DNA from: JAGVIE01 sp964520905
GTDB taxonomy: Bacteria; Bacteroidota; Ignavibacteria; UBA10030; SZUA-254
DNA: 31,723 nucleotides
Assembly: GCA_964520905.1 (NCBI GenBank)
Contig: CAZFQL010000023.1
Span: 1 to 31,723 of the forward strand
Reading direction: 5' to 3'
Below the pieces are notes generated by a model. That model was not told where the DNA came from. It did not search any database and was given only the letters and a program-made list of their open reading frames with translations. Made by a program: the position numbers and the translations under genes. This document shows positions 24,826 through 31,723 of this stretch, in pieces. Each line of letters starts with the position of its first letter. The stretch's first letter is position 1.

Positions 24826-26658
24826 ATGTGCGGGATAGTCGGCTACATAGGGCAAAAGAATTCGATACCAATATTGCTTGAAGGTCTACGACGATTGGAG
24901 TATCGCGGTTATGATTCTGCCGGTATTGCATTTTTCCATGATGATAACCTCATGGTTTACAAGCAAGCCGGAAAAGTAGCTGAATTAGTCAGCCTTGTTG
25001 AAAATATAGGGATGGCGCCAAATCTTGGGGTTGGACATACTCGATGGGCGACTCACGGTGAACCTACCGATCTAAATGCACATCCTCATTGGGATTGCAA
25101 TAATGAGATTGCGGTTATCCATAATGGCATCATCGAAAATTACATGACTTTAAAGCGAAAGCTTGAACGAGACGGACATGTAATTCGAACAGAAACTGAC
25201 ACCGAAGTACTTGCTCATCTTATCGAGGATTATCATAAGAAAAATCACGATCTATTTACATCAGTTCGTCTTGCACTGTTAGAGGTTGAAGGAACATACG
25301 GAATTCTTGTAATAGCTAAAAATGAACCAGATAAAATTATTGCTGCGCGAAGAGGTAGTCCTTTGGTTTTAGGTGTCGGTGAAAACGAAAATTTCGTCGC
25401 ATCTGATGCCGCTGCCTTAATCGATCATACGAGACAAGTAATCTATCTTGAGGACGATGAAATCTCTTGTATAAGCGCGAATTCATTCATCACAAAAACC
25501 ATTCATGATCTGCAAATAACAAAACAGATCGAGGAGATTACATTCGATCTCGAGCAAATCGAAAAAGGCGGATTCGATCATTTCATGCTGAAAGAGATAT
25601 TAGAGCAACCTGAATCGTTACGTAATGCTATACGAGGCAGGTTGAGGGTAGATGAAGGAAGAGTTAAGCTGGGGGGTCTTGAGCCGGTACTGGACAGATT
25701 ATACAAAGCCCGTCGTTTTATAATTACCGCCTGTGGTACATCATGGCATTCAGCTTTGGTTGGTAAATATATGATCGAACAATTGGCACGTATTCCGGTA
25801 GAAGTTGATTATGCATCCGAGTTTCGTTATCGTAATCCCATTGTTGAACCCGATGATATTCTGTTTGTAATAAGTCAAAGCGGTGAAACGGCAGATACGT
25901 TAGCGGCACTTCGTGAAGCGAGGTCTAAAGGTGCGGCTGTTCTTGGTATTGTTAATGTAGTTGGAAGTTCCATCGCCCGCGAGACTGATGCGGGCGTATT
26001 CATCCACGCAGGACCTGAAATCGGTGTTGCATCGACGAAAGCATTTACATGTCAGATTGCTGTTTTAGGATTAATTGCACTCTTTATCGGACAGCAGAAA
26101 AATCTTCCCCACGCACAATGTAAACTGCTTGCCGAAGACTTAGCTGCATTGCCGAATAAAGTTCAAAAAATATTTGACCAAACCGCTCACATCAAAGCTA
26201 TCGCAGAAGAGTTTAAGAATTCACAAAACTTTATCTATCTCGGAAGAGGAAGTAATTTCCCCACAGCGCTTGAAGGTGCGCTGAAGTTGAAAGAAATCTC
26301 TTACATCCACGCCGAGGGTTATCCGGCGGCGGAAATGAAACACGGACCTATAGCTTTGATCGATGAAAACATGCCGGTTGTATTCATTGTTCCGAAAGAC
26401 GCTATTTACGAAAAAATAATAAATAACATGCAGGAGGTGCGGGCGAGAAAAGGGAGAATAATTGCTATCGCGAATGAAGATGACGAGAACATTAATCGAT
26501 TGGCAGAATTTGTCATTCGGGTGCCCAGGACTTTAAATTATTTCGGACCTATTATTAATATCATTCCATTGCAGTTGTTAGCTTACTATATCGCCGTGGC
26601 ACGCGGTTGTAATGTAGACCAGCCGCGTAATCTGGCAAAGAGTGTAACGGTAGAGTAA
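24826..26658 (+). CDS. glmS: Glutamine--fructose-6-phosphate aminotransferase (isomerizing)
   Basis: GlmS makes glucosamine-6-phosphate from fructose-6-phosphate and glutamine, the first step to UDP-GlcNAc for cell wall and LPS. The 610-residue protein starts MCGIVGYIG, so after removal of Met the nucleophile is Cys at the N-terminus of a class II glutaminase domain (GHTRWATHGEP, HNGIIENY, TDTEVLAHL). Two SIS sugar-binding domains follow (ACGTSWHSALVGKY, SQSGETADTLAAL, ASTKAFTCQ; then GRGSNFPTALEGALKLKE and AAEMKHGPIALID). It ends in the conserved DQPRNLAKSVTVE that closes the active site. Full length. The ATG is fixed by the catalytic Cys; there is no clear ribosome-binding site. It is a single-gene unit. 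Confidence 0.98.
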   Translation: MCGIVGYIGQKNSIPILLEGLRRLEYRGYDSAGIAFFHDDNLMVYKQAGKVAELVSLVENIGMAPNLGVGHTRWATHGEPTDLNAHPHWDCNNEIAVIHNGIIENYMTLKRKLERDGHVIRTETDTEVLAHLIEDYHKKNHDLFTSVRLALLEVEGTYGILVIAKNEPDKIIAARRGSPLVLGVGENENFVASDAAALIDHTRQVIYLEDDEISCISANSFITKTIHDLQITKQIEEITFDLEQIEKGGFDHFMLKEILEQPESLRNAIRGRLRVDEGRVKLGGLEPVLDRLYKARRFIITACGTSWHSALVGKYMIEQLARIPVEVDYASEFRYRNPIVEPDDILFVISQSGETADTLAALREARSKGAAVLGIVNVVGSSIARETDAGVFIHAGPEIGVASTKAFTCQIAVLGLIALFIGQQKNLPHAQCKLLAEDLAALPNKVQKIFDQTAHIKAIAEEFKNSQNFIYLGRGSNFPTALEGALKLKEISYIHAEGYPAAEMKHGPIALIDENMPVVFIVPKDAIYEKIINNMQEVRARKGRIIAIANEDDENINRLAEFVIRVPRTLNYFGPIINIIPLQLLAYYIAVARGCNVDQPRNLAKSVTVE

Positions 26659-26663
26659 TTGTT

Positions 26664-26694
26664 TTTGAAATTCCACCAAAATTTCCTATCTTTT
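26664..26694 (+). promoter_or_regulatory. Bacteroidota-type promoter of the SDR/acyl-CoA dehydrogenase pair
   Basis: TTTG (26664-26667), 19 bases, TATCTTTT (26687-26694). The predicted start is near 26698, with a 36-base leader that contains a good ribosome-binding site (GAAAGGAA) before ATG 26734. Confidence 0.55.
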
Positions 26695-26733
26695 CACCTA
26701 TCAAGTTATTAGTTCATTGAAAGGAATTAAGAT

Positions 26734-27579
26734 ATGTCGAGAGATCCACGGTTTAAACCATCGGAATGGGCGCTAATACTTGGAGCATCAAGTGGATTCG
26801 GCGGAGCTACTGCAGTCGAATTGGCTAAAAGAGGGATGAATATCTTCGGTGTCCATCTTGATCGCCAGGCAACCATGCCCTCAGTACAGCATATTTTGAA
26901 AGAGATCAAACACGCTGGAACAAAAGCGGTTTTTTTCAACATCAATGCCGCTGACGCGATTAAACGGAGTGAAACGCTCGATGACATTCAGGAAAGATTT
27001 TCCATTGAATCCGGTTCTACCGTTAAAGTTGTCCTTCATTCGCTTGCATTCGGGACACTAAAACCTTTCATCGCAAAAAAAACTAATGATGAAATAACTC
27101 AGGCTCAAATGGAAATGACGCTCGACGTGATGGCGCATAGTTTGGTGTACTGGGTGCAAGGATTAATGACACGAAATCTGATGAAATCAGGCGGGCGGAT
27201 ATTCGCATTAACAAGTTCCGGCGGGCATACAGTCATCCCGTCATATGGAGCAATATCGGCGGCGAAGGCGGCATTGGAGTCGCATGTGCGCCAATTAGCG
27301 ATGGAGCTTGGCCAATGTGGAATAACTTCGAATGCAATTCTTGCTGGAGTTACAGATACGCCGGCACTTCGAAAAATTCCCGGAGCGATGAACATGCTTC
27401 AAATAGCGAAAGCAAAAAATCCTCAACACAGAACGACTACTCCGGAAGATGTAGCAAAAGCTATCGCACTGTTAGCGCAAGATGATTCATATTTTATATC
27501 CGGAAATGTCATAGGTGTTGATGCAGGTGAAGATAAAGTTAGCTACGGAAGTCCAAAACATACTTCCTCAACCGATTAA
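26734..27579 (+). CDS. Short-chain dehydrogenase, enoyl-ACP reductase (FabI/FabL)-like
   Basis: The 281-residue protein is an NAD(P)-binding short-chain dehydrogenase: GASSGFG (17-23) is the glycine-rich cofactor loop. The catalytic pair is Tyr171 and Lys178, a Y-x6-K spacing (YGAISAAK). Most of the superfamily has Y-x3-K; the wider spacing marks enoyl-ACP reductases of the FabI/FabL kind. VLHSLAFGTLKP also echoes their active-site region, and VIGVDAGED closes the fold. It would reduce trans-2-enoyl-ACP in fatty-acid elongation. It differs from standard FabI in keeping the classical GxxxGxG loop, as FabL does. GAAAGGAA precedes the ATG. The acyl-CoA dehydrogenase starts 28 bases downstream, so a lipid role for both is likely. 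Confidence 0.75.
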   Translation: MSRDPRFKPSEWALILGASSGFGGATAVELAKRGMNIFGVHLDRQATMPSVQHILKEIKHAGTKAVFFNINAADAIKRSETLDDIQERFSIESGSTVKVVLHSLAFGTLKPFIAKKTNDEITQAQMEMTLDVMAHSLVYWVQGLMTRNLMKSGGRIFALTSSGGHTVIPSYGAISAAKAALESHVRQLAMELGQCGITSNAILAGVTDTPALRKIPGAMNMLQIAKAKNPQHRTTTPEDVAKAIALLAQDDSYFISGNVIGVDAGEDKVSYGSPKHTSSTD

Positions 27580-27607
27580 ATCATAATAAAAACACTACCT
27601 AAACATC

Positions 27608-28750
27608 ATGATAGAATTCGAATTCTCTGAAGAACAAAAAATGTTGCGCGATATGGTTCGCGATTTTACGAACACAGAAGTGAAGCCCATCTCGAATAAA
27701 ATCGATGAGGAGGGCAGTATCCCTCAGGAGCTAATACAGAAACTCAAGGATACCGGTTTGTTAGGCACGGCATTCCCTGCCGAATATGGCGGTGGCGGCT
27801 TTGGCGAGGTTGGTTATTGCATCGCACAAGAAGAAATCTCTCGTGGTTGCCTCTCGACAGCAACATTTATCGGGGCGCACCAATCGATAGGGACAAATGC
27901 AATATATATAGGCGGGAGCGAAGCGCTTAAGAAAAAATATGTTACGCCTTTAGCTGAAGGGAAATATATCGGCGCCTTCGGATTAACTGAGACGAATGCA
28001 GGATCAGATTCTTTTAATCTTAGGACGCGCGCGGTTCGTGATGGAAATGATTGGGTTATTAATGGCGAAAAAATTTGGATAACTAACGGTCCAATTGCTG
28101 ATATAGTATCTCTCTTTGCGCGAACCGAACATGGAATAACCGGCTTCGTAGTCGAGACGAAATCTCCCGGTTTTAAAGCAGGTGCGTGCGAGAAGAAGAT
28201 GGGGATAAGAGGTAGTGTGACTTCGACATTAACACTTGATAATGTCCGGGTACCGAATGAAAATATGATCGGCGCCGATGGTAGAGGATTTTTAATCGCT
28301 ATGAAAACTCTTGATGCAGGCAGGCTCGGTCTGGGCGCTTGCTGTCTCGGAGGTTCTAAGGAAATGTTAGTACTGTCGGCTAAATTTGCAAAAGAACGTA
28401 AACAATTTGACGTTCCAATTGCGCAATTCCAGGCAATTCAATTCATGTTGGCGGATATGGCAACTATGATCTATGCGATGGATTCGATGGTCTACAGAAC
28501 TGCAGCTGCATATGATCGTGGGGAACCGATTGCAAGATATTCTGCCGCAGTAAAACTTTTTTGTTCAGAATCCTTCGATAAAATAGTCGATATGGCTGTC
28601 CAAATTCATGGCGGTATGGGATATTCAACAGAATTACCTATTGAAAGATACTACCGTGATTCTCGTATTAATCGTATCTTCGAAGGAACAAGCGAAATAC
28701 AACGCATGATTATGGGTAAAGAAGTGCTAAAACGGAACGGGGTATTCTGA
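27608..28750 (+). CDS. Acyl-CoA dehydrogenase
   Basis: The 380-residue flavoprotein desaturates acyl-CoA at the alpha-beta position and passes electrons to ETF. It has the N-terminal helical domain (FSEEQKMLRDMVRDFTN), the first family signature GAFGLTETNAGSDSFNLRT that binds FAD and substrate, WVINGEKIWITNG, and the C-terminal signature RYYRDSRINRIFEGTSEIQR with the likely catalytic base Glu359. Length and motifs are those of short- or medium-chain enzymes. It follows the enoyl-reductase-like gene by 28 bases and is likely co-transcribed. Substrate (butyryl-CoA, branched-chain or longer acyl-CoA) cannot be decided here; no etfAB genes are in the window. Confidence 0.93.
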   Translation: MIEFEFSEEQKMLRDMVRDFTNTEVKPISNKIDEEGSIPQELIQKLKDTGLLGTAFPAEYGGGGFGEVGYCIAQEEISRGCLSTATFIGAHQSIGTNAIYIGGSEALKKKYVTPLAEGKYIGAFGLTETNAGSDSFNLRTRAVRDGNDWVINGEKIWITNGPIADIVSLFARTEHGITGFVVETKSPGFKAGACEKKMGIRGSVTSTLTLDNVRVPNENMIGADGRGFLIAMKTLDAGRLGLGACCLGGSKEMLVLSAKFAKERKQFDVPIAQFQAIQFMLADMATMIYAMDSMVYRTAAAYDRGEPIARYSAAVKLFCSESFDKIVDMAVQIHGGMGYSTELPIERYYRDSRINRIFEGTSEIQRMIMGKEVLKRNGVF

Positions 28751-28755
28751 AAAAC

Positions 28756-28787
28756 TTTGTTTTTTTAACACAAGTTTCTTATATTTA
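28756..28787 (+). promoter_or_regulatory. Putative promoter of the methyltransferase gene
   Basis: TTTG (28756-28759), 20 bases, TATATTTA (28780-28787). It lies just after the acyl-CoA dehydrogenase stop and gives a leader of about 76 bases before ATG 28867. Confidence 0.5.
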
Positions 28788-28866
28788 CATCGATACTGAT
28801 TAATTCACAAAAATTATTTACCTCGCCAGTCATTTTTCATTTTAGGATTTCCTTAGGGGATATACT

Positions 28867-30012
28867 ATGGCACAAAAGACGAAGAAAATAACTCCGGTAA
28901 AAAGAGCAGTTTCTAAAATCGATGTGAAAGATTTTTCCATCGCAGAACTTGCCCGTGAACTTAATTCTTTTAATGTCGATAATTATTGGGATCTGGGAAA
29001 GTTCCTTGTCGATAAAGTGATGCCTGTCGCCCGCAAACAAGGAATATTTGAAGATCAGGTAATGAAGATGATTTCTTCACAACCGGGAATAAAATTTCCA
29101 TTTTCGGTATTAAAACAATGCCAGCAGTATTATTCTTATTATCCCGATGTTAAGAAACGATCCTTGCCCGAAGTGTTCTATTTTGATCTTGCAACGAAAG
29201 TTGATGAATCTAAGCGTCGCGATCAATATGAAAAATTCGCATTAGATTACAAATGGACAATCTCGGATTTACGAAAAAGAATCCACGATGACGGTTTAGC
29301 GCGCAGAATTGATGAGCGAACGAAATACGGTTTCGATCTGCGTGAGAGAAATGTTTGGGCATTCGATACAGCGGATCCGCGTTTCGGGAAGCCGAATTTC
29401 AAAGGAAGAATCCCCGGACAGATTGTTGCAAATGCTTTGTACTATTACACAAAACCCGGCGACTATGTTCTTGACCCGTTTGCAGGCAGCGGAACAACTG
29501 CCGACATCATTGAATCTTTGCAGCACTTCAACGACCGGAAATTTAAGTTGTATGATGCACATCCGATTGACGAAAGAATTGCAAGGAATAATATTCTGCT
29601 GACTGGCATTCCGGAACAATCGAATAACATCGATTATATTTTTCTGGATCCACCCACGGAATTTACACAGAAGGATAGTTCAACCGATTTTGAGGTCAGC
29701 CTTGATGCAGCACGGGCAGATTTCCTGCTTAAATTCAAAGGCATCATTAGAGAATGTGCCAGAGTATTAAAATCAGGCGGCAAAGTGTCTATCGTAATGG
29801 AACCGGCATTTGCAGGTAAAGAATTCATCGATTTCCCTGCAGAGACAACTCAACTTTTTAAGGAACTTAGTTTCAAGCAGGTTGGAAAAGTTTATCTTCC
29901 GAAACGATCCAGTGAATCGTCGATGAGAATCGCACAGGGTATTGCTGAGGTCAAAGGAATTAGAGCCTTAAGTTCTGATTGTAAAGAACTGTTGACTTTT
30001 CAAAAACCATAG
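28867..30012 (+). CDS. DNA methyltransferase-like protein with DUF1016-like N-terminal domain
   Basis: The 381-residue protein has two parts. Residues about 25-95 (SFNVDNYWDLGKFLVDKV, then FPFSVLKQCQQYYSYYP) follow the pattern of the DUF1016/YhcG N-terminal domain, which is linked with nucleases. Residues about 155-340 are an amino-methyltransferase: NVWAFDTADPRFGKP leads into SAM motif I, DYVLDPFAGSGTT (199-211). An acidic motif II is at KLYDAHP, motif IV reads FLDPPTEF (259-266), and ARVLKSGGKV follows. Motif I comes before IV, not the beta-class order of many N4/N6 enzymes. The catalytic motif reads DPPT where DPPY or DPPW is usual. No restriction endonuclease gene is nearby. It may be an orphan DNA methylase, a modified or inactive one, or a nucleic-acid-binding regulator. 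Confidence 0.72.
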   Translation: MAQKTKKITPVKRAVSKIDVKDFSIAELARELNSFNVDNYWDLGKFLVDKVMPVARKQGIFEDQVMKMISSQPGIKFPFSVLKQCQQYYSYYPDVKKRSLPEVFYFDLATKVDESKRRDQYEKFALDYKWTISDLRKRIHDDGLARRIDERTKYGFDLRERNVWAFDTADPRFGKPNFKGRIPGQIVANALYYYTKPGDYVLDPFAGSGTTADIIESLQHFNDRKFKLYDAHPIDERIARNNILLTGIPEQSNNIDYIFLDPPTEFTQKDSSTDFEVSLDAARADFLLKFKGIIRECARVLKSGGKVSIVMEPAFAGKEFIDFPAETTQLFKELSFKQVGKVYLPKRSSESSMRIAQGIAEVKGIRALSSDCKELLTFQKP

Positions 30013-30058
30013 ACGATATCAGGTACTCGATTAAAGTGTTTCCATTCGACAAATTATC

Positions 30059-30131
30059 GGACAGGTAGCTCAGTTGGTAGAGCAACGGCCTGAAAAGCCG
30101 TGTGTCGGCGGTTCAATTCCGCCCCTGTCCA
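30059..30131 (+). tRNA. tRNA-Phe (anticodon GAA)
   Basis: A 73-base cloverleaf: acceptor GGACAGG/CCTGTCC plus discriminator A, D stem GCTC/GAGC, anticodon stem ACGGC/GCCGT with loop CTGAAAA (anticodon GAA), and T stem GGCGG/CCGCC around TTCAATT. CCA is not encoded. It lies 46 bases after the methyltransferase stop with no promoter of the local type in between, so it may be processed from that transcript. Confidence 0.96.
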
Positions 30132-30135
30132 CTGG

Positions 30136-30171
30136 AAAGTGTTAGTAGAAAATATCTGCTGGCACTTTTTT
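30136..30171 (+). terminator. Intrinsic terminator of tRNA-Phe
   Basis: AAAGTGTTAGTAGA (30136-30149) and TCTGCTGGCACTTT (30155-30168) form a 14-pair stem including three G-T pairs, with a five-base loop and a tail of Ts. It begins four bases after the tRNA and is one of the strongest terminators in the window. Confidence 0.9.
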
Positions 30172-30626
30172 AGTTTATGAGGTCAAGTCATGGTTACTCT
30201 CGTCAAACTCCCCCACGGTATTTATTGCTAAGTCATAAATCTCAGAAGTAAAAGAATCTGTCGATCAACGGCTTAAGAAGCTGTTGTAAATAGAATGGAT
30301 TGCAGAGCATTATCCTCTAATGGCAAAATATTCAAACTCAGCCAAGTTATGTTATCTTAGATAAGTTCCCTTCTGGTCAAATGTGAGTTAAAATTTGGAT
30401 AGTGTTCGATTTACTCATTTTTTCATACAGCACTATTTCCTTTCCTGAAGATAGAAACAGGTAATAAATGAGGTTTTTCAAAGGGAAATCTTGTGCTGTT
30501 TTGTATTACAATATTAATTTTATACTCCCCTTGCGTCTATATAGATTATTCTTTATAATATTTACACGGGTGGTTAGAAAATATATTTTAAAAATCACTA
30601 GATCAAATTAAACAAAGAGTTTAGCG
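30172..30626. other. 455-base gap without an intact gene
   Basis: No open frame with a plausible start and length is seen here on the plus strand. Short stretches read like decayed coding sequence: a 13-codon frame from ATG 30190, and a frame around 30239-30358 interrupted by one stop (ISEVKESVDQRLKKLL, stop, IEWIAEHYPLMAKYSNSAKL). The last 150 bases are very AT-rich and should hold the promoter of the repeat protein, but I could not fix one with confidence. Confidence 0.4.
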
Positions 30627-31723
30627 ATGAAACTTTCAGCGATATTCTGCTTTATGCTATGTTTTTTACTTGTGTGTACACTGACAAGCAGCAATGCGAC
30701 AGTGCGGTCAAACTTTACACTAGCTACCTACAATCTGACAGTGACGACGACAACAGGAGGCACTATCACTGTTCCGTCATTATCACCGATAGCAGTAGAA
30801 CAGGATGTTGCAACAACGATCACAGCATCGGCGAACACGGGTTATTATTTTGTGAACTGGATAGTGTCGGCAGGAACAGCATCGATTGCCGATGCTAACG
30901 CACTGAGCACGACTGCCACACTTACCTCAGGTGATGCAACTGTGCAGGCGAACTTTACGATCAACACTTACATCATCACGCCAAGCGTGGTAGGTAGCGG
31001 ATCGATTACTCCATCAACCCTCCAGACGGTGGACTATGGAACCGACAAGCAATTCACATTCAGTGCGGACATTGGGCATCATTTTGACAGTTTGCTTGTT
31101 GACGACATACATGTCGATTCGAGTACGAGCTATACATTTAATAATATAACGACCGGACCACACACGGTGGCGGCTTATTTCTCGATCAACACTTACACCA
31201 TCACGCCAAGCGTGGTAGGTAGCGGATCGATTACTCCATCAACCCTCCAGACGGTGGACTATGGAACCGATAAGCAATTCACATTCAGTCCTGATCTCGG
31301 GTATCATTTTGACAGCTTACTTGTCGATGACATCCATGTCGATTCGACATTGAGCTATACATTTAAAAACGTAACGAGCGGACCACACACGATCGAGGCA
31401 CAGTTTGCAATCAACACCTACACCTTAACCTATACTGCTCTAGCGAACGGTTCTGTTACCGGAGTTTCGCCACAGACAGTGAATCATGGTTCAGATGGCA
31501 CGTCAGTGACACCGGTGCCGGATCCGAACTATCACTTTGTAAATTGGAGCGATGCTTCAACGGCAAATCCGAGAACGGATCTCAACGTAACAGGAAATAT
31601 ATCTGTCACAGCGAACTTTGCCATTGATACCTACACACTGACCTACACGGCAGGTACGAACGGTTCTGTTACCGGAGTTTCGCCACAGACAGTGAATCAT
31701 GGTTCAGATGGCACGTCAGTGAG
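30627..31723 (+). CDS. Secreted InlB-type repeat protein, N-terminal part (runs off the window)
   Basis: The frame is open from ATG 30627 to the end: at least 365 residues with no stop. A signal peptide (LSAIFCFMLCFLLVCTLTSS, ending near NA at residue 25) is followed by beta-rich repeats of 70-75 residues, of the InlB B-repeat/Flg_new kind. Two 75-residue units (INTYTITPSVVGSGSITPS, then TVDYGTDKQFTF) are followed by 71-residue units (YTLTYTALANGSVTGVSPQT, then HFVNWSDASTANP). An earlier unit with YYFVNWIVSAG opens the array. Such proteins are extracellular or surface-attached, usually large, often with a C-terminal sorting domain; none is visible because the gene is cut. The codons look richer in C and G than in neighbouring genes. 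Ligand and function are unknown. Confidence 0.8.
   Translation, partial: MKLSAIFCFMLCFLLVCTLTSSNATVRSNFTLATYNLTVTTTTGGTITVPSLSPIAVEQDVATTITASANTGYYFVNWIVSAGTASIADANALSTTATLTSGDATVQANFTINTYIITPSVVGSGSITPSTLQTVDYGTDKQFTFSADIGHHFDSLLVDDIHVDSSTSYTFNNITTGPHTVAAYFSINTYTITPSVVGSGSITPSTLQTVDYGTDKQFTFSPDLGYHFDSLLVDDIHVDSTLSYTFKNVTSGPHTIEAQFAINTYTLTYTALANGSVTGVSPQTVNHGSDGTSVTPVPDPNYHFVNWSDASTANPRTDLNVTGNISVTANFAIDTYTLTYTAGTNGSVTGVSPQTVNHGSDGTSV
30961..31410 (+). repeat. Two tandem 225-base coding repeats
   Basis: Copies begin at 30961 and 31186, exactly 225 bases (75 codons) apart, and are nearly identical over their first 100 bases, for example GCCAAGCGTGGTAGGTAGCG in both. They encode successive beta repeats of the secreted protein. 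Confidence 0.9.
31444..31722 (+). repeat. Second coding repeat family, 213-base period, cut by the window edge
   Basis: A segment starting CGAACGGTTCTGTTACCGGA occurs at 31444 and again at 31657 (213 bases, 71 codons). The two are identical for the 66 bases up to 31722. The final base of the window differs from the first copy. The edge thus falls inside a near-perfect repeat. Confidence 0.85.

Noticed and set aside
30659..30898. 79-codon frame near the right end
   Set aside because: It is out of frame inside the secreted repeat protein, which is open for over 365 codons with a signal peptide.
30961..31723. Regular direct repeats as a CRISPR array
   Set aside because: Units are 225 and 213 bases, multiples of three, and translate into beta repeats; there are no short repeats with unique spacers.

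Overview
The window looks like a chromosomal segment from a member of the Bacteroidota, most likely from the Ignavibacteria/Chlorobi side. Three things point there. SecA carries the long insertion after the DEAD motor region that is usual in that phylum. One gene belongs to the Bacteroidota-associated DUF4783 family. At least six gene starts are preceded by TTG/TTTG, 19-20 bases, then TAnnTTT, which is the primary promoter pattern of Bacteroidota and not the E. coli one. The DNA is AT-rich. Both edges cut through genes, and the right edge lies inside near-identical coding repeats, so this may be a whole contig that ended at a repeat. The lineage call is inference.

Left part (1-8.1 kb): the 3' end of an ECF sigma factor gene overlaps a zinc-binding anti-sigma gene, followed by a Spy/CpxP-like periplasmic protein; together they look like an envelope-stress unit. 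Next is a cysteine desulfurase gene, tail to tail with a leftward operon (secreted M28 peptidase/glutaminyl cyclase-like lipoprotein, prmA, ppx/gppA) joined by ATGA overlaps. A DUF4097 beta-repeat protein and a DacB-type carboxypeptidase converge on a shared bidirectional terminator.

Middle (8.1-18.5 kb): secA, era, a DMT-type transporter and uvrC run rightward. The uvrC frame continues about 60 codons upstream of its first ATG/GTG and contains the GIY-YIG nuclease there, so its start is irregular. Then come tRNA-Val(CAC) and the pyrimidine operon pyrR-pyrB-pyrC. The 143-base leader between the tRNA and pyrR holds a textbook PyrR-binding hairpin (hexaloop CUGUGA) followed by an intrinsic terminator, so the operon is very probably controlled by PyrR attenuation. 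There is hardly room for a promoter between tRNA and leader, suggesting that both are made on one transcript.

Right part (18.5-31.7 kb): an FN3 lipoprotein; a DUF4783 protein, a 1305-residue NtrY-like sensor kinase and PgeF as one transcription unit; glmS; an enoyl-ACP-reductase-like SDR with an acyl-CoA dehydrogenase; a DNA methyltransferase fused to a DUF1016-like N-terminus; tRNA-Phe with a strong terminator; about 450 bases without an intact gene; and the start of a secreted InlB-type repeat protein that runs off the edge.

Most genes are housekeeping. The parts that deserve attention are the tRNA-Val/PyrR leader, the uvrC start, two apparently leaderless genes, the fused methyltransferase, and the terminal repeat protein.
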